The notes under the pieces are model-generated. The model had not been told where the DNA came from, did no database searches, and saw nothing but the letters and a program-made list of their open reading frames with translations. From positions 215,030 through 225,133 of the forward strand of contig CP070641.1 in the NCBI GenBank assembly GCA_020354085.1: a stretch of 10,104 nt of DNA, written 5' to 3'. This document shows positions 1 through 6,114 of the stretch, one piece after another. The DNA is from Pseudomonadota bacterium. Its GTDB lineage: Bacteria; Pseudomonadota; Gammaproteobacteria; Acidiferrobacterales; Sulfurifustaceae. The stretch's first letter is position 1. Each line of letters begins with the position of its first letter. The position numbers were made by a program, and so were the translations under genes.

Positions 1-515
1 GTCCAGAACGGAGGGAACAGCACGAGCTTGCCTTCTTCCGGCCTGACTTTAACGTCCTGCAAGGCGAACTCGGTCTCGCCGCCGGGACTCTCGACGCTGT
101 TGAGATACCAGATGGCCACCAACTGGCGCGTCAGGAACTCGCCGGGTCCGGCGTCGACGTGCCAGTGGTAGTACTCGCCGGGGCGGTAGCGTTGCAGGTT
201 GTAGCCTAAGTCTTTGAAGCGGTTGACGCCGAAGAAGGGAAACTCGCGCGCCATGGCGTGCACCGCGCTGCCGAGCGACTGGCGTAACAGCCTATCGATA
301 TCCTTCCAGTCGTCACGGCCGCTGATAAAGAGGTCCGTCGTCTTCTTGATATCGGCGGCTTCGTTCTGGGCATTGCCGATACGGCCCGGGTATTGCTGAT
401 CGAGCTTTTCCTCGAAGCGCCGCACGGCCTCACGGCAGACATCCGCCGGCAAAGCGTGAGGCAGCTCGTAGATGAAGCTTAAGGGTTTGACTTCGCGGAG
501 TGGTGAATCGGTCAC
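1..515 (-). CDS. 2OG-Fe(II) dioxygenase (prolyl 4-hydroxylase-like), 3' end cut by window edge
   Basis: This partial gene runs leftward and leaves the window after 171 complete codons. The visible protein has the start of the double-stranded beta-helix core of Fe(II)/2-oxoglutarate dioxygenases. There is a HWHVD segment at residues 117-121, whose H119-x-D121 fits the first two iron ligands. It is followed by LVAIWYLN (132-139), GGETEF (145-150) and EGKLVLFPPFW (161-171), the usual approach to the second ligand histidine, which lies outside the window. Such enzymes hydroxylate amino-acid side chains or small molecules and are usually cytoplasmic; the substrate cannot be read from the sequence. 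The start is GTG at 515. An in-frame stop at 561-563 and the lack of any in-frame ATG between them leave it as the natural choice, although no good Shine-Dalgarno precedes it. The gene is divergent from the HPP-CBS gene. The fold is well supported; the substrate class is not. Confidence 0.85.
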   Translation of the reverse strand, partial: MTDSPLREVKPLSFIYELPHALPADVCREAVRRFEEKLDQQYPGRIGNAQNEAADIKKTTDLFISGRDDWKDIDRLLRQSLGSAVHAMAREFPFFGVNRFKDLGYNLQRYRPGEYYHWHVDAGPGEFLTRQLVAIWYLNSVESPGGETEFALQDVKVRPEEGKLVLFPPFW

Positions 516-603
516 GGAGGGCGGTGGCTGGCGTAGGAGACCCGGGCGATTTCGATTATCTTAGCGGCGCCAGTATTCCCACGAAAGCACCCGATTCGGC
601 AGC
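516..603. promoter_or_regulatory. Divergent intergenic region between dioxygenase and HPP-CBS genes
   Basis: These 88 bases separate two divergent starts, so both promoters should lie here or just inside the genes. The only AT-richer patch is around 551-563. Read leftward it contains GATAAT (561-556), one mismatch from a -10 box, about 40 bases before the GTG of the dioxygenase. Read rightward it contains TATCTT (557-562). I find no convincing -35 partner at 16-18 bases for either, so this is a weak candidate only. Confidence 0.25.
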
Positions 604-1785
604 ATGTCGGAAACCACGTCATCACCGTCACGAATGGTTCTCACACGATTGCGCGGACTGTTCAGCGCGCAGCCCGCAGTCAGTGCACGCGAGCGGGTCG
701 CCGCGGCGTTAAGCGCGCTTGCCGCATTGCTGGCCTTGGCATTAATCGCCACGTGGTGGCGCGATGCCGGGGCCATGCCATTCATGGTGGCGTCGATGGG
801 GGCCTCGGCGGTGCTGTTGTTTGCGGTACCGCACAGTCCGTTGGCGCAACCGTGGCCGATGCTGGGCGGACACTTGGTATCGGCGCTTGCCGGGGTAACG
901 TGCGCGCAACTCGTCCCGTCCGTTCCGGTCGCCCTTGCCGCTGCCGGCGCACTGGCGATCGCGTTGATGTTCAGCTTGCGGTGTCTGCATCCGCCGGGCG
1001 GAGCGACCGCCTTGGTTCCGGTCTTGGGCGGGGAAGCGTTGCGCAGCGCGGGTTATGCCTTTGTGCTCAATCCGGTGCTGCTCAACGCCGCGGTGCTGGT
1101 ACTGCTCGCGTGGGCGATCAATAGGCTCGTCCCGGGGCGGCGCTGGCCCGCCGTTGCCCAACCGGCTCGCGAATCCGTCACCGAGGCGGAGGGTCTGGCG
1201 CGCGGAGGGCTCACTTCCGCAGACTTGCAGGTCGCCATCAAGGAAATGGGCGCCTTCATCGACGTCAGCCAAACGGACCTGGAACAGATCTTCACGCGCG
1301 CAATGTTGCATTCGCGGGCCCGGTCGCTCGGCGAGCACAGCTGCGCGAGCATCATGCAGCGCGAGGTGGCGACCGCGCAGTTTGGCGACAATCTGGAGGA
1401 TGTGTGGGCAATGCTGCGCGAGGATCGGCTCAAGGGTGTGGTGGTCGTGGATCGTGCGCGGCGCGTGATCGGCATTGTGACCATCATCGATTTCCTCAAG
1501 CAAGCGGGGCGCGTCGCGAGCGGTAAGACTCTTGAGCGTTTGCGTGCCTTGTTAACGCCCACGGCGAGCGTCACCTCCGACAAACCCGAGGTCGTGGGAC
1601 AGATCATGAGCGCCCCGGTGATCACTGTGCAGCACGATGCCCATATCGTCACGCTCATCCCGCTCTTTACCGGTCACGCGATTCATCACGTACCGGTGTT
1701 GGATGACGAGCGACGTCTGGTCGGGATTGTGACGCAGACAGGTTTGATGGCAGCGCTCGACCGCCTACGCGGCGCGCTCAGTTAG
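604..1785 (+). CDS. HPP family integral membrane protein with C-terminal tandem CBS domains
   Basis: The 393-residue protein has two parts. Residues about 30-175 form a membrane domain with hydrophobic segments near 32-50, 60-77, 90-123 and 150-172, carrying the family signature L128-H-P-P-G-G-A-T. Residues 249-305 and 334-390 form two CBS domains (GVVVVDRARRVIGIVTIIDFL and HVPVLDDERRLVGIVT-type strands), which commonly bind adenine nucleotides and gate transporters or enzymes. Some HPP proteins, in cyanobacteria and plant plastids, have been linked to nitrite transport, but the ligand here is unknown. A regulated inner-membrane transporter or channel is the best inference. The ATG at 604 leaves a short polar N-terminus; ATG at 634 is an alternative, and neither has a clear Shine-Dalgarno. 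The last 8 bases overlap the 3' end of the opposing gene. I am confident of the domains, not of the substrate. Confidence 0.9.
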   Translation: MSETTSSPSRMVLTRLRGLFSAQPAVSARERVAAALSALAALLALALIATWWRDAGAMPFMVASMGASAVLLFAVPHSPLAQPWPMLGGHLVSALAGVTCAQLVPSVPVALAAAGALAIALMFSLRCLHPPGGATALVPVLGGEALRSAGYAFVLNPVLLNAAVLVLLAWAINRLVPGRRWPAVAQPARESVTEAEGLARGGLTSADLQVAIKEMGAFIDVSQTDLEQIFTRAMLHSRARSLGEHSCASIMQREVATAQFGDNLEDVWAMLREDRLKGVVVVDRARRVIGIVTIIDFLKQAGRVASGKTLERLRALLTPTASVTSDKPEVVGQIMSAPVITVQHDAHIVTLIPLFTGHAIHHVPVLDDERRLVGIVTQTGLMAALDRLRGALS

Positions 1786-2347
1786 CCGCGCCGGCGACAA
1801 GCTCTTCGTAACGGCGCTTGACCGCGGCCAGACGACGTTCTTCCGCCTCCTGCTCGCGCTCGCAGGCACCTGCTTCGAGCCACTGGCCGGTCTTGCGATC
1901 AAGCACCGCGAAACGCCAGTTGCGTCCTGATTTGTAGACCTTCGACACCTCGCGACCAGCCTGTTCCATCGCTTGCAGCTTGTTGAGCGGTCCACTCGCC
2001 GCTGGCGGCACGGACTCCGCGCGCGGCGCAATGGTGAATTCGGTGTCCATCATGTCGCCGCCGGTGTCGATATCGACCGCCGTGACACCCGGCAGGCGGG
2101 TGAGGATGTAACCGGCCATGAGCTCGACCATGGTGCCGTTGCCGCTACTCATCGAGGTCATGAGGCGGTTGGCCGCGATTTGGCAGCGCTGCTGCACGTT
2201 CGGGTTCTCCACGAATTCGCGGCTCATCTGCCAGCCACGGTCCATGTCGCGATCCATTTTGCGGAAGAACTCTTCCGCCTCCTGCAGGGCCGCTGTGGTC
2301 AATTCCACGGCGAACACCTTGTCGGCCAAAGTGACGTTTAGCTTCAC
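1778..2347 (-). CDS. Uncharacterised 189-residue protein, second gene of a leftward pair
   Basis: I do not recognise the family. The protein is soluble-looking, with no signal peptide or membrane segment. The N-terminal part (1-105) is mixed alpha/beta and Met-rich, with an acidic stretch VDIDTGGDMMDTEF at 91-104. A low-complexity linker follows at 108-120. The C-terminal part has the pattern GRNWRFAVLDRKTGQWLEAG (141-160) and ends in a charged helix (162-183, rich in Glu and Arg) that could form a coiled coil. The start is GTG at 2347, only 26 bases after the stop codon of the upstream 348-residue gene on the same strand, so the two are probably cotranscribed. No strong Shine-Dalgarno is visible. 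Its TGA stop lies inside the 3' end of the HPP-CBS gene, so no intergenic terminator is possible. The open frame is well supported by its length, coherent composition and neighbours; the function is unknown. Confidence 0.75.
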   Translation of the reverse strand: MKLNVTLADKVFAVELTTAALQEAEEFFRKMDRDMDRGWQMSREFVENPNVQQRCQIAANRLMTSMSSGNGTMVELMAGYILTRLPGVTAVDIDTGGDMMDTEFTIAPRAESVPPAASGPLNKLQAMEQAGREVSKVYKSGRNWRFAVLDRKTGQWLEAGACEREQEAEERRLAAVKRRYEELVAGAAN

Positions 2348-2373
2348 GGTGAGAACAGTGTACGCGTGGGGCG

Positions 2374-3420
2374 TTACTGCGACGGTCGGGGTTCCAGCAG
2401 TTGCACGATGGCGTCGCTCACCTGCGCACCATCACGCTCATAGAAGGCGAGCATCCGTCCAGCCGCTTCTTGCCAGCGATCCTTGCCGCTCGCGGCGGCA
2501 TGATGCAGGGCGCGCAAGTCGTTCGATTCGAGCCAGCGGCGATAGGCCTGTCCCAACTCAGGATACAGATGTTTGCGCATGCCGGTAAAATTCGCGAAGT
2601 AAAAGTGTAGCGACGACAGCGCCTCGCGCTTGAGTAGCTCAGGCAGCGTGATGGAACAATCCGCGATCAGATCGCGTACGGCGCGCGCCATAATCTCGGC
2701 CTTGGAGCGCGCCAAGGCCAGCAGCATTTTTTCCCACTGCTGACCGAGTACCTGACCGGCCATGCCTTCGCCCAGCTCATGCAGTGTCATGGTCTCGGTT
2801 TCGTTCTGGGTCATGCCCTCGAGCGCCGCGTCGATATCGACATCGAACGGATAGGCGCGCAGCACATGTTGCATCGGCACGTTATTCTTGTTGAAGCGCG
2901 ACTCTTCGATTTTCTCCCACAGGAAACGCCGTACGGACTCCCGGCGCACAAAAATATCGCGACCGAGCAGCATCGCGGGTGGCGCTTCGATATCTCGCGC
3001 ATATTCACAAGACGACGTATAGATGGAGAAACCAGCGCGGCGCTCATGGCGATGGAGTCGGCCGAGAAAGAAATGCGGCTTACAGAAACGGCCGAGACCC
3101 GCGCTATAGACATAGCCCTCGGGAACGAGTTGGCGATTGATCGGCTCAACCTCAAATGGGTCAACCGGACCAGCGGCGAGCGGTAAGGGTTGGTAGTCGC
3201 TCGCATCGAGTCCGTCCCAGAGCTGTTCGCGTTCCTGCATCCAGGCACCGACTTCCTCGCGCGCGAGCGTGTGGGTGAGCGGGATGTCTTGCTCCCAGCG
3301 GTAGTACTCACGCATCTTGAGCAGGAACACGCAGAGGCTGAAGTCCCCGGCGTGGCGGGCGTCCGAGATATGACAGTTCTGCTGAACCGCGCTGGCCAGC
3401 TGTCCGACGTTTAACTTCAT
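2374..3420 (-). CDS. Conserved protein of unknown function, probably Sfum_1244 family
   Basis: This 348-residue protein reads like the proteobacterial group annotated as Sfum_1244 family, for which I know no established function; the assignment is from memory. Recognisable stretches are CHISDARHAGDFSLC (16-30) followed by VFLLKMREYYRWE (31-43), then KPHFFLGRLHRHERRAGFSIY (114-134 as aligned blocks), and MTLHELGEGMAG (211-222). The many histidines and acids in these blocks (H17, H23, H115, H123, H125, H214, E215, E218) could form a metal site, but that is inference. There is no signal peptide or membrane helix, so it is presumably cytoplasmic. I start it at the ATG at 3420. The same frame stays open to about 4050, but that part lies antisense to the thioredoxin and propeller genes and has no matching character. 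It is the first gene of a leftward pair, 26 bases ahead of the 189-residue gene, and divergent from the thioredoxin gene. Confidence 0.85.
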   Translation of the reverse strand: MKLNVGQLASAVQQNCHISDARHAGDFSLCVFLLKMREYYRWEQDIPLTHTLAREEVGAWMQEREQLWDGLDASDYQPLPLAAGPVDPFEVEPINRQLVPEGYVYSAGLGRFCKPHFFLGRLHRHERRAGFSIYTSSCEYARDIEAPPAMLLGRDIFVRRESVRRFLWEKIEESRFNKNNVPMQHVLRAYPFDVDIDAALEGMTQNETETMTLHELGEGMAGQVLGQQWEKMLLALARSKAEIMARAVRDLIADCSITLPELLKREALSSLHFYFANFTGMRKHLYPELGQAYRRWLESNDLRALHHAAASGKDRWQEAAGRMLAFYERDGAQVSDAIVQLLEPRPSQ

Positions 3421-3443
3421 CGCGGCGGCAAAGGCATGGGTTG

Positions 3444-3456
3444 GGCATATAGTATA
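3444..3456 (-). promoter_or_regulatory. Possible -10 box (TATACT) for the leftward pair in a very short divergent gap
   Basis: Read leftward, 3456-3451 is TATACT, one mismatch from the consensus -10, which would start a transcript near 3444, about 24 bases before the ATG at 3420. Read rightward the same patch gives TATAGT (3448-3453), which would put a rightward start almost on the ATG at 3460. No good -35 hexamer sits at 16-18 bases in either direction. Only about 39 bases separate the two start codons. Confidence 0.3.
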
Positions 3457-3459
3457 GGG

Positions 3460-3987
3460 ATGCAGACCGGCCCCAAACAGAGCAATTCGGTAGGGTTTTG
3501 GGTGAGTGTCTTCTTTATCGCACTCAGTATCGGGATCGGTTCGCGGGCCGCGGCGGACGCGCCTAAAGGATATCCATTCCTGTCTTATGATGAGGCGGCG
3601 CGCGCGGCGGGTGCGCAGAACAAACGGCTGTTTCTTTATTTCGGCCGCTACGGCTGCGGCTGGTGCGACAAGACCAATAAGGAAGCGTTCTCCGATGCCG
3701 CGGTTCGGGAACGTTACGCGGCTAACTATGTGCTCGCCTATGTCGATGCGGAAAGCGGCGAACGCCTGACCTTGCCGAGTGGCGAGCGCATCACGGGGGC
3801 CGAGTTGGGCGCGCGCTATAACGTGTTCGCCACGCCGGTATTCATGTGGATGGAGCCGGGTGGCGAAGTCATCGGCCGCGTGGCCGGCATTCAGACCGCC
3901 AAGCAACTGCGCGCCTACGACGAGTTTGTGCACAGCGGCGGCTACAAGCAAAAAAGTTTTCGCGCTTTCCTGGCGGAGATTGAATAG
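3460..3987 (+). CDS. Exported thioredoxin-fold protein with CGWC active site (SoxW/Thioredoxin_2-like)
   Basis: The protein (175 residues from this start) begins with a short polar stretch containing K6, then a hydrophobic segment VGFWVSVFFIALSIGIG (11-27) and SRAAADA. This fits a signal peptide cut after the AAA region, or an uncleaved anchor, so it acts in the periplasm or at the membrane. The mature part is a thioredoxin fold: FLYFGRYGCGWC with the redox pair C66 and C69, then YVLAYVDAESG, and A-T-P126 as the conserved cis-proline loop. This layout matches SoxW-like and Thioredoxin_2-type thiol:disulfide proteins, which reduce or exchange disulfides in exported proteins. ATG at 3436 in the same frame would add 8 residues; I prefer 3460 because it gives a normal signal-peptide n-region, but neither start has a good Shine-Dalgarno. 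The stop TAG (3985-3987) shares its G with the GTG of the next gene, which suggests translational coupling. Confidence 0.85.
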   Translation: MQTGPKQSNSVGFWVSVFFIALSIGIGSRAAADAPKGYPFLSYDEAARAAGAQNKRLFLYFGRYGCGWCDKTNKEAFSDAAVRERYAANYVLAYVDAESGERLTLPSGERITGAELGARYNVFATPVFMWMEPGGEVIGRVAGIQTAKQLRAYDEFVHSGGYKQKSFRAFLAEIE

Positions 3988-5207
3988 TGCGCGGCGTGTG
4001 CAGCGCAGTCTGCGCGCTGGCCAGCGCCCCGGCATTGGCTGTAGGTCCATGGGCTTTCACTGACGCGATCGACGTGGACGGCGCGGCGCGCGAGGGTGTG
4101 TTCCATCATTTAGATTCCTCCGGTCGGCGCAGCATTGCGGTCTCGGGCGAGGTTGTGGCCGTCGTCTGGGAAGACAATCGAGACGGCTCCCCGCAGGCGT
4201 ATGTCGCGTTCAAGAAGAAAACGGCGAGCGGTTTTTCCCCTGCGCAGCAGGTGAGCGCTGGCAGAGTGGCTTATGAACCGGCGGTGACCGCAGTGGGAGA
4301 AGGACAGTTCGCTGTCGCTTGGGAACAAGATGGTGCGGTATGGACTCGCATCGCAGACATCACCACACTCGGTAGACCACAGCAACTATCGCGGCACCTA
4401 GCCGGCCAGGCGCACCTCGACGGCACCGCGGACGGGACGATACATATGGTATGGGCGGAGCAGGTGGGTTCGTATAACGCGATCCACTACCAGGTACTGC
4501 ATACCGAGCGAGCAGCGTTTACCCTGAAACGCGACGCGGCCGCGATGCGCGTTGATGCGAGCGCCGAGACCGGCGCGCAGCTTTATCCGGTGGTGACGCA
4601 AAACGGTGACGGCGTGGTGGTGGCCTGGGAAGATCGTCGCGCTGGTCACACCCAGATCTATACTGCGCATCGTGGTGGGAAGGGCCAATTCGGAGCCCCG
4701 CAAAGATTGAATCCGCTGCCGCCGTCGCGCGTGCCGTTTGGCAAGGGGACGGGGGCCATGCGGGCGGCGCTGGCGAACGGAGCAGGCAAGCAAGTCGTTG
4801 CCGTTTGGCTCGATAAGCGCGACTTCACTGGTGGTTACGACGTGTACGCAGCGCTCAGCAGCGACGGAGGGCGCCGGTTTGGCAAGGCGCATGTCGTGCA
4901 AGACGAATTCGGCAATAACATCGCGCAATGGCATGCCGCCGTCGCCGCCGATGGTCGCGGCGGGATCGTGGCTGCCTGGGACGATCGTCGCGACGAGACG
5001 GGAGATATCTGGTTATCCTGGCGGACGGGGGACGGATGGAGTGAAGACCAAGGCGCCACGGTCGCGGCCGGTCCGGGCGAACAGACCCACCCGGCTATCG
5101 CGTTCGATGCGGCCGGCATGCTTCATCTTGCTTGGATCGATCGCCGTGCAGCGGATGGCCCAACCCGGCTGCGATATGCGGCGGGCCGCGGCGCTACGGG
5201 GCCCTAG
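3987..5207 (+). CDS. Predicted exported beta-propeller protein (sialidase/BNR-like repeats)
   Basis: This 406-residue protein starts with a weak signal-like stretch ending in APALA (14-18). The rest is built of repeats centred on a Trp followed by acidic and basic residues: W61 (WEDNRDG), W112 (WEQDGAVW), W156 (WAEQVGS), W214 (WEDRRAG), W274 (WLDKRDF), W331 (WDDRRDE) and W383 (WIDRRAA). Spacing is 44 to 60 residues. After the fifth comes an Asp-box-like SSDGGRRFG (291-299). Such a pattern is typical of six- or seven-bladed propellers of the sialidase superfamily. I see no proof of sialidase catalytic residues, so a binding or scaffolding role is as likely as glycosidase activity. The only cysteines are C5 and C9, inside the presumed signal, so the mature protein cannot itself hold a disulfide. 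The GTG start overlaps the thioredoxin stop codon by one base, arguing for one operon. Confidence 0.8.
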   Translation: MRGVCSAVCALASAPALAVGPWAFTDAIDVDGAAREGVFHHLDSSGRRSIAVSGEVVAVVWEDNRDGSPQAYVAFKKKTASGFSPAQQVSAGRVAYEPAVTAVGEGQFAVAWEQDGAVWTRIADITTLGRPQQLSRHLAGQAHLDGTADGTIHMVWAEQVGSYNAIHYQVLHTERAAFTLKRDAAAMRVDASAETGAQLYPVVTQNGDGVVVAWEDRRAGHTQIYTAHRGGKGQFGAPQRLNPLPPSRVPFGKGTGAMRAALANGAGKQVVAVWLDKRDFTGGYDVYAALSSDGGRRFGKAHVVQDEFGNNIAQWHAAVAADGRGGIVAAWDDRRDETGDIWLSWRTGDGWSEDQGATVAAGPGEQTHPAIAFDAAGMLHLAWIDRRAADGPTRLRYAAGRGATGP

Positions 5208-5240
5208 ATCCCCTTCCGCGCGCCTACCCCGTTGGTGATG

Positions 5241-5268
5241 TTGAAATGAGGGTGGCTTTGAGTAAACT
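5241..5268 (+). promoter_or_regulatory. Candidate sigma-70 promoter for the 66-residue protein gene
   Basis: TTGAAA (5241-5246), one mismatch from the -35 consensus, is followed after 16 bases by TAAACT (5263-5268), four of six matches to the -10. A transcript would begin near 5275 and carry a leader of about 43 bases with a good ribosome site. The surrounding stretch is more AT-rich than the flanking genes. Confidence 0.45.
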
Positions 5269-5303
5269 TGGCGCCCGTTTTTGTGCCCGTATTCATTTTA
5301 TTT

Positions 5304-5308
5304 AGGAG
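5304..5308 (+). promoter_or_regulatory. Shine-Dalgarno AGGAG fixing the start of the 66-residue gene
   Basis: AGGAG sits 9 bases before the ATG at 5318, in an AT-rich leader. It is the clearest ribosome binding site in the window; most other genes here have weak or no Shine-Dalgarno. It supports both the reality and the start of this small gene. Confidence 0.75.
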
Positions 5309-5317
5309 CAGCTTCTT

Positions 5318-5518
5318 ATGAACGCTACGTACCGCGAGACCATCGACAAGATGGAGAAGAAAGGGGTGAACGCCGAATACGTCAATGGCTGGGCCTGCGG
5401 CTATCTGCACAACCCCAAGCGCGAAGAGCAGCGCCTCAACGAGGCCTACGACGCTGGATATAAGGACGGCTGGGAAGGCAAGACCGACGGCTTCGCCAGC
5501 TGGGCCGGCAAGAAGTAG
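5318..5518 (+). CDS. Small 66-residue charged protein with paired Gly-aromatic motifs
   Basis: A real small gene: it has a strong Shine-Dalgarno, a promoter-like sequence upstream and a terminator hairpin 19 bases after its stop. I recall similar unnamed small proteins in sulfur-oxidising and related proteobacteria but cannot name a family. The protein is hydrophilic, with no signal or membrane segment. It carries two near-symmetric hexapeptides, GWACGY (24-29) and GYKDGW (47-52), separated by the charged segment HNPKREEQRLNEAYDA (31-46). The stretch RLNEAYDAGYKDGWEGK (39-55) resembles the R-L-x-x-A-x-x-x-G-Y-x-x-G-x-x-G-[RK] pattern of ribosome modulation factor (Rmf). The likeness is short and may be chance, and the C-terminal part of Rmf is not evident. 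It is transcribed alone, between the propeller gene and the convergent Sel1 gene, and the signals suggest good expression. Confidence 0.85.
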   Translation: MNATYRETIDKMEKKGVNAEYVNGWACGYLHNPKREEQRLNEAYDAGYKDGWEGKTDGFASWAGKK

Positions 5519-5537
5519 TCCAATCGGTATCGCGTGG

Positions 5538-5569
5538 ATGGGGCCGCATTAGCGGCCCCATTTGCGTTT
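5538..5569 (+). terminator. Rho-independent terminator after the 66-residue gene
   Basis: A perfect 10-bp stem (ATGGGGCCGC at 5538-5547 pairing with GCGGCCCCAT at 5552-5561) encloses the loop ATTA and is followed by the interrupted T-tract TTTGCGTTT. It lies between the stops of two convergent genes. The T-tract is on the rightward side only; the leftward transcript of the Sel1 gene would form the same hairpin just after its stop but without a U-tract. Confidence 0.85.
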
Positions 5570-6002
5570 ACGAGTTGTCCTCGGAGAGCTTGTACCAGCG
5601 CTCGGCTTCCTGCTGGTTCTTCTCGACCCCCAGTCCCTGTTCGTACATCATGCCGAGCGTCATCTGCGACCCCGCTAAACCCTGCTCGGCGGCGAGCCGA
5701 AACCACTTGGCGGCCTCGACCTCGTTCTTCGGCGCGCATTCCCCGTGTAGCAACATGAAGCCCAAGCCGTGCTGCGCCAGCGCATAGCCTTGCTCGGCGG
5801 CGGCACGCATCCAACGGTGGGCTTCGGTCTCATTCTTGACCATGCCGAGACCGTTTTGGGCCATGATTGCCAGCCGGTGCTGCGCCTGCGCGTCGCCTTG
5901 TTTGGCGAGTGGTTCGAGTAGCGTCCAGGCCTTGGCGAAGTGCTTGGCTTCGAACGCCGCCAAGCCGCTGTTCAAATCCATGCTGAGGTTGTCGTTCATC
6001 AT
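5568..6002 (-). CDS. Sel1-like repeat protein (tetratricopeptide-type)
   Basis: The 144-residue protein consists mainly of three Sel1-like repeats of about 36 residues: roughly 38-73, 74-109 and 110-144. Each has the family pattern A-x-x-x-L-G-x-x-x-x-x-G-x-G-V-x-x-[ND]-x-x-x-A-x-x-W-x-x-x-A-A-x-Q-G (for example KNEVEAAKWFRLAAEQG at 92-108). A helical region at 11-37 may form a partial extra repeat. Sel1 repeats are helical-pair solenoids that bind proteins; the partner is unknown. No signal peptide is visible with the chosen start, so it is probably cytoplasmic. I start it at the ATG at 6002; an adjacent ATG at 5999 and one at 5978 are possible. A longer reading from GTG at 6095 would add residues without repeat character and would overlap the putative promoter of the divergent gene. 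It ends 6 bases from the hairpin at 5538-5561. Confidence 0.85.
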   Translation of the reverse strand: MMNDNLSMDLNSGLAAFEAKHFAKAWTLLEPLAKQGDAQAQHRLAIMAQNGLGMVKNETEAHRWMRAAAEQGYALAQHGLGFMLLHGECAPKNEVEAAKWFRLAAEQGLAGSQMTLGMMYEQGLGVEKNQQEAERWYKLSEDNS

Positions 6003-6079
6003 CGCTTGTAGTCGTTGCGTCAGGGCCGCATTGTGCCAGATGCTCCGCGGACGCGATAACCCGTGCGACGCAAGGACGC

Positions 6080-6085
6080 TAGAAT
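6080..6085 (+). promoter_or_regulatory. Possible -10 box (TAGAAT) before the 186-residue gene
   Basis: TAGAAT has one mismatch to the -10 consensus and lies 29 bases before the ATG at 6115, giving a leader of about 23 bases. No good -35 is present at 16-18 bases. It lies in the 112-base gap between the divergent Sel1 gene and this gene. Confidence 0.35.
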
Positions 6086-6114
6086 AGGCGCGCACTCAAG
6101 GCCACAACCAATTC

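Noticed and set aside
742..1503. 253-codon open frame on the minus strand
   Set aside because: It is wholly antisense to the HPP-CBS gene and rich in His, Arg and Gln, as expected for a shadow of a GC-rich gene.
3421..4050. N-terminal extension of the 348-residue leftward protein, giving an open frame of 558 codons
   Set aside because: The extension is antisense to the thioredoxin gene and the start of the propeller gene, is Arg/His/Ala-rich shadow sequence, and family-like similarity begins at the ATG at 3420.
5187..5215. Possible terminator after the propeller gene (GGGG and CCCC runs around 5197-5214)
   Set aside because: The pairing is only about 4 bp with an 8-base loop and no T-tract follows.
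6003..6095. N-terminal extension of the Sel1 protein to a GTG at 6095
   Set aside because: The added residues lack Sel1 character or a signal peptide, and the stretch overlaps the likely promoter of the divergent gene.
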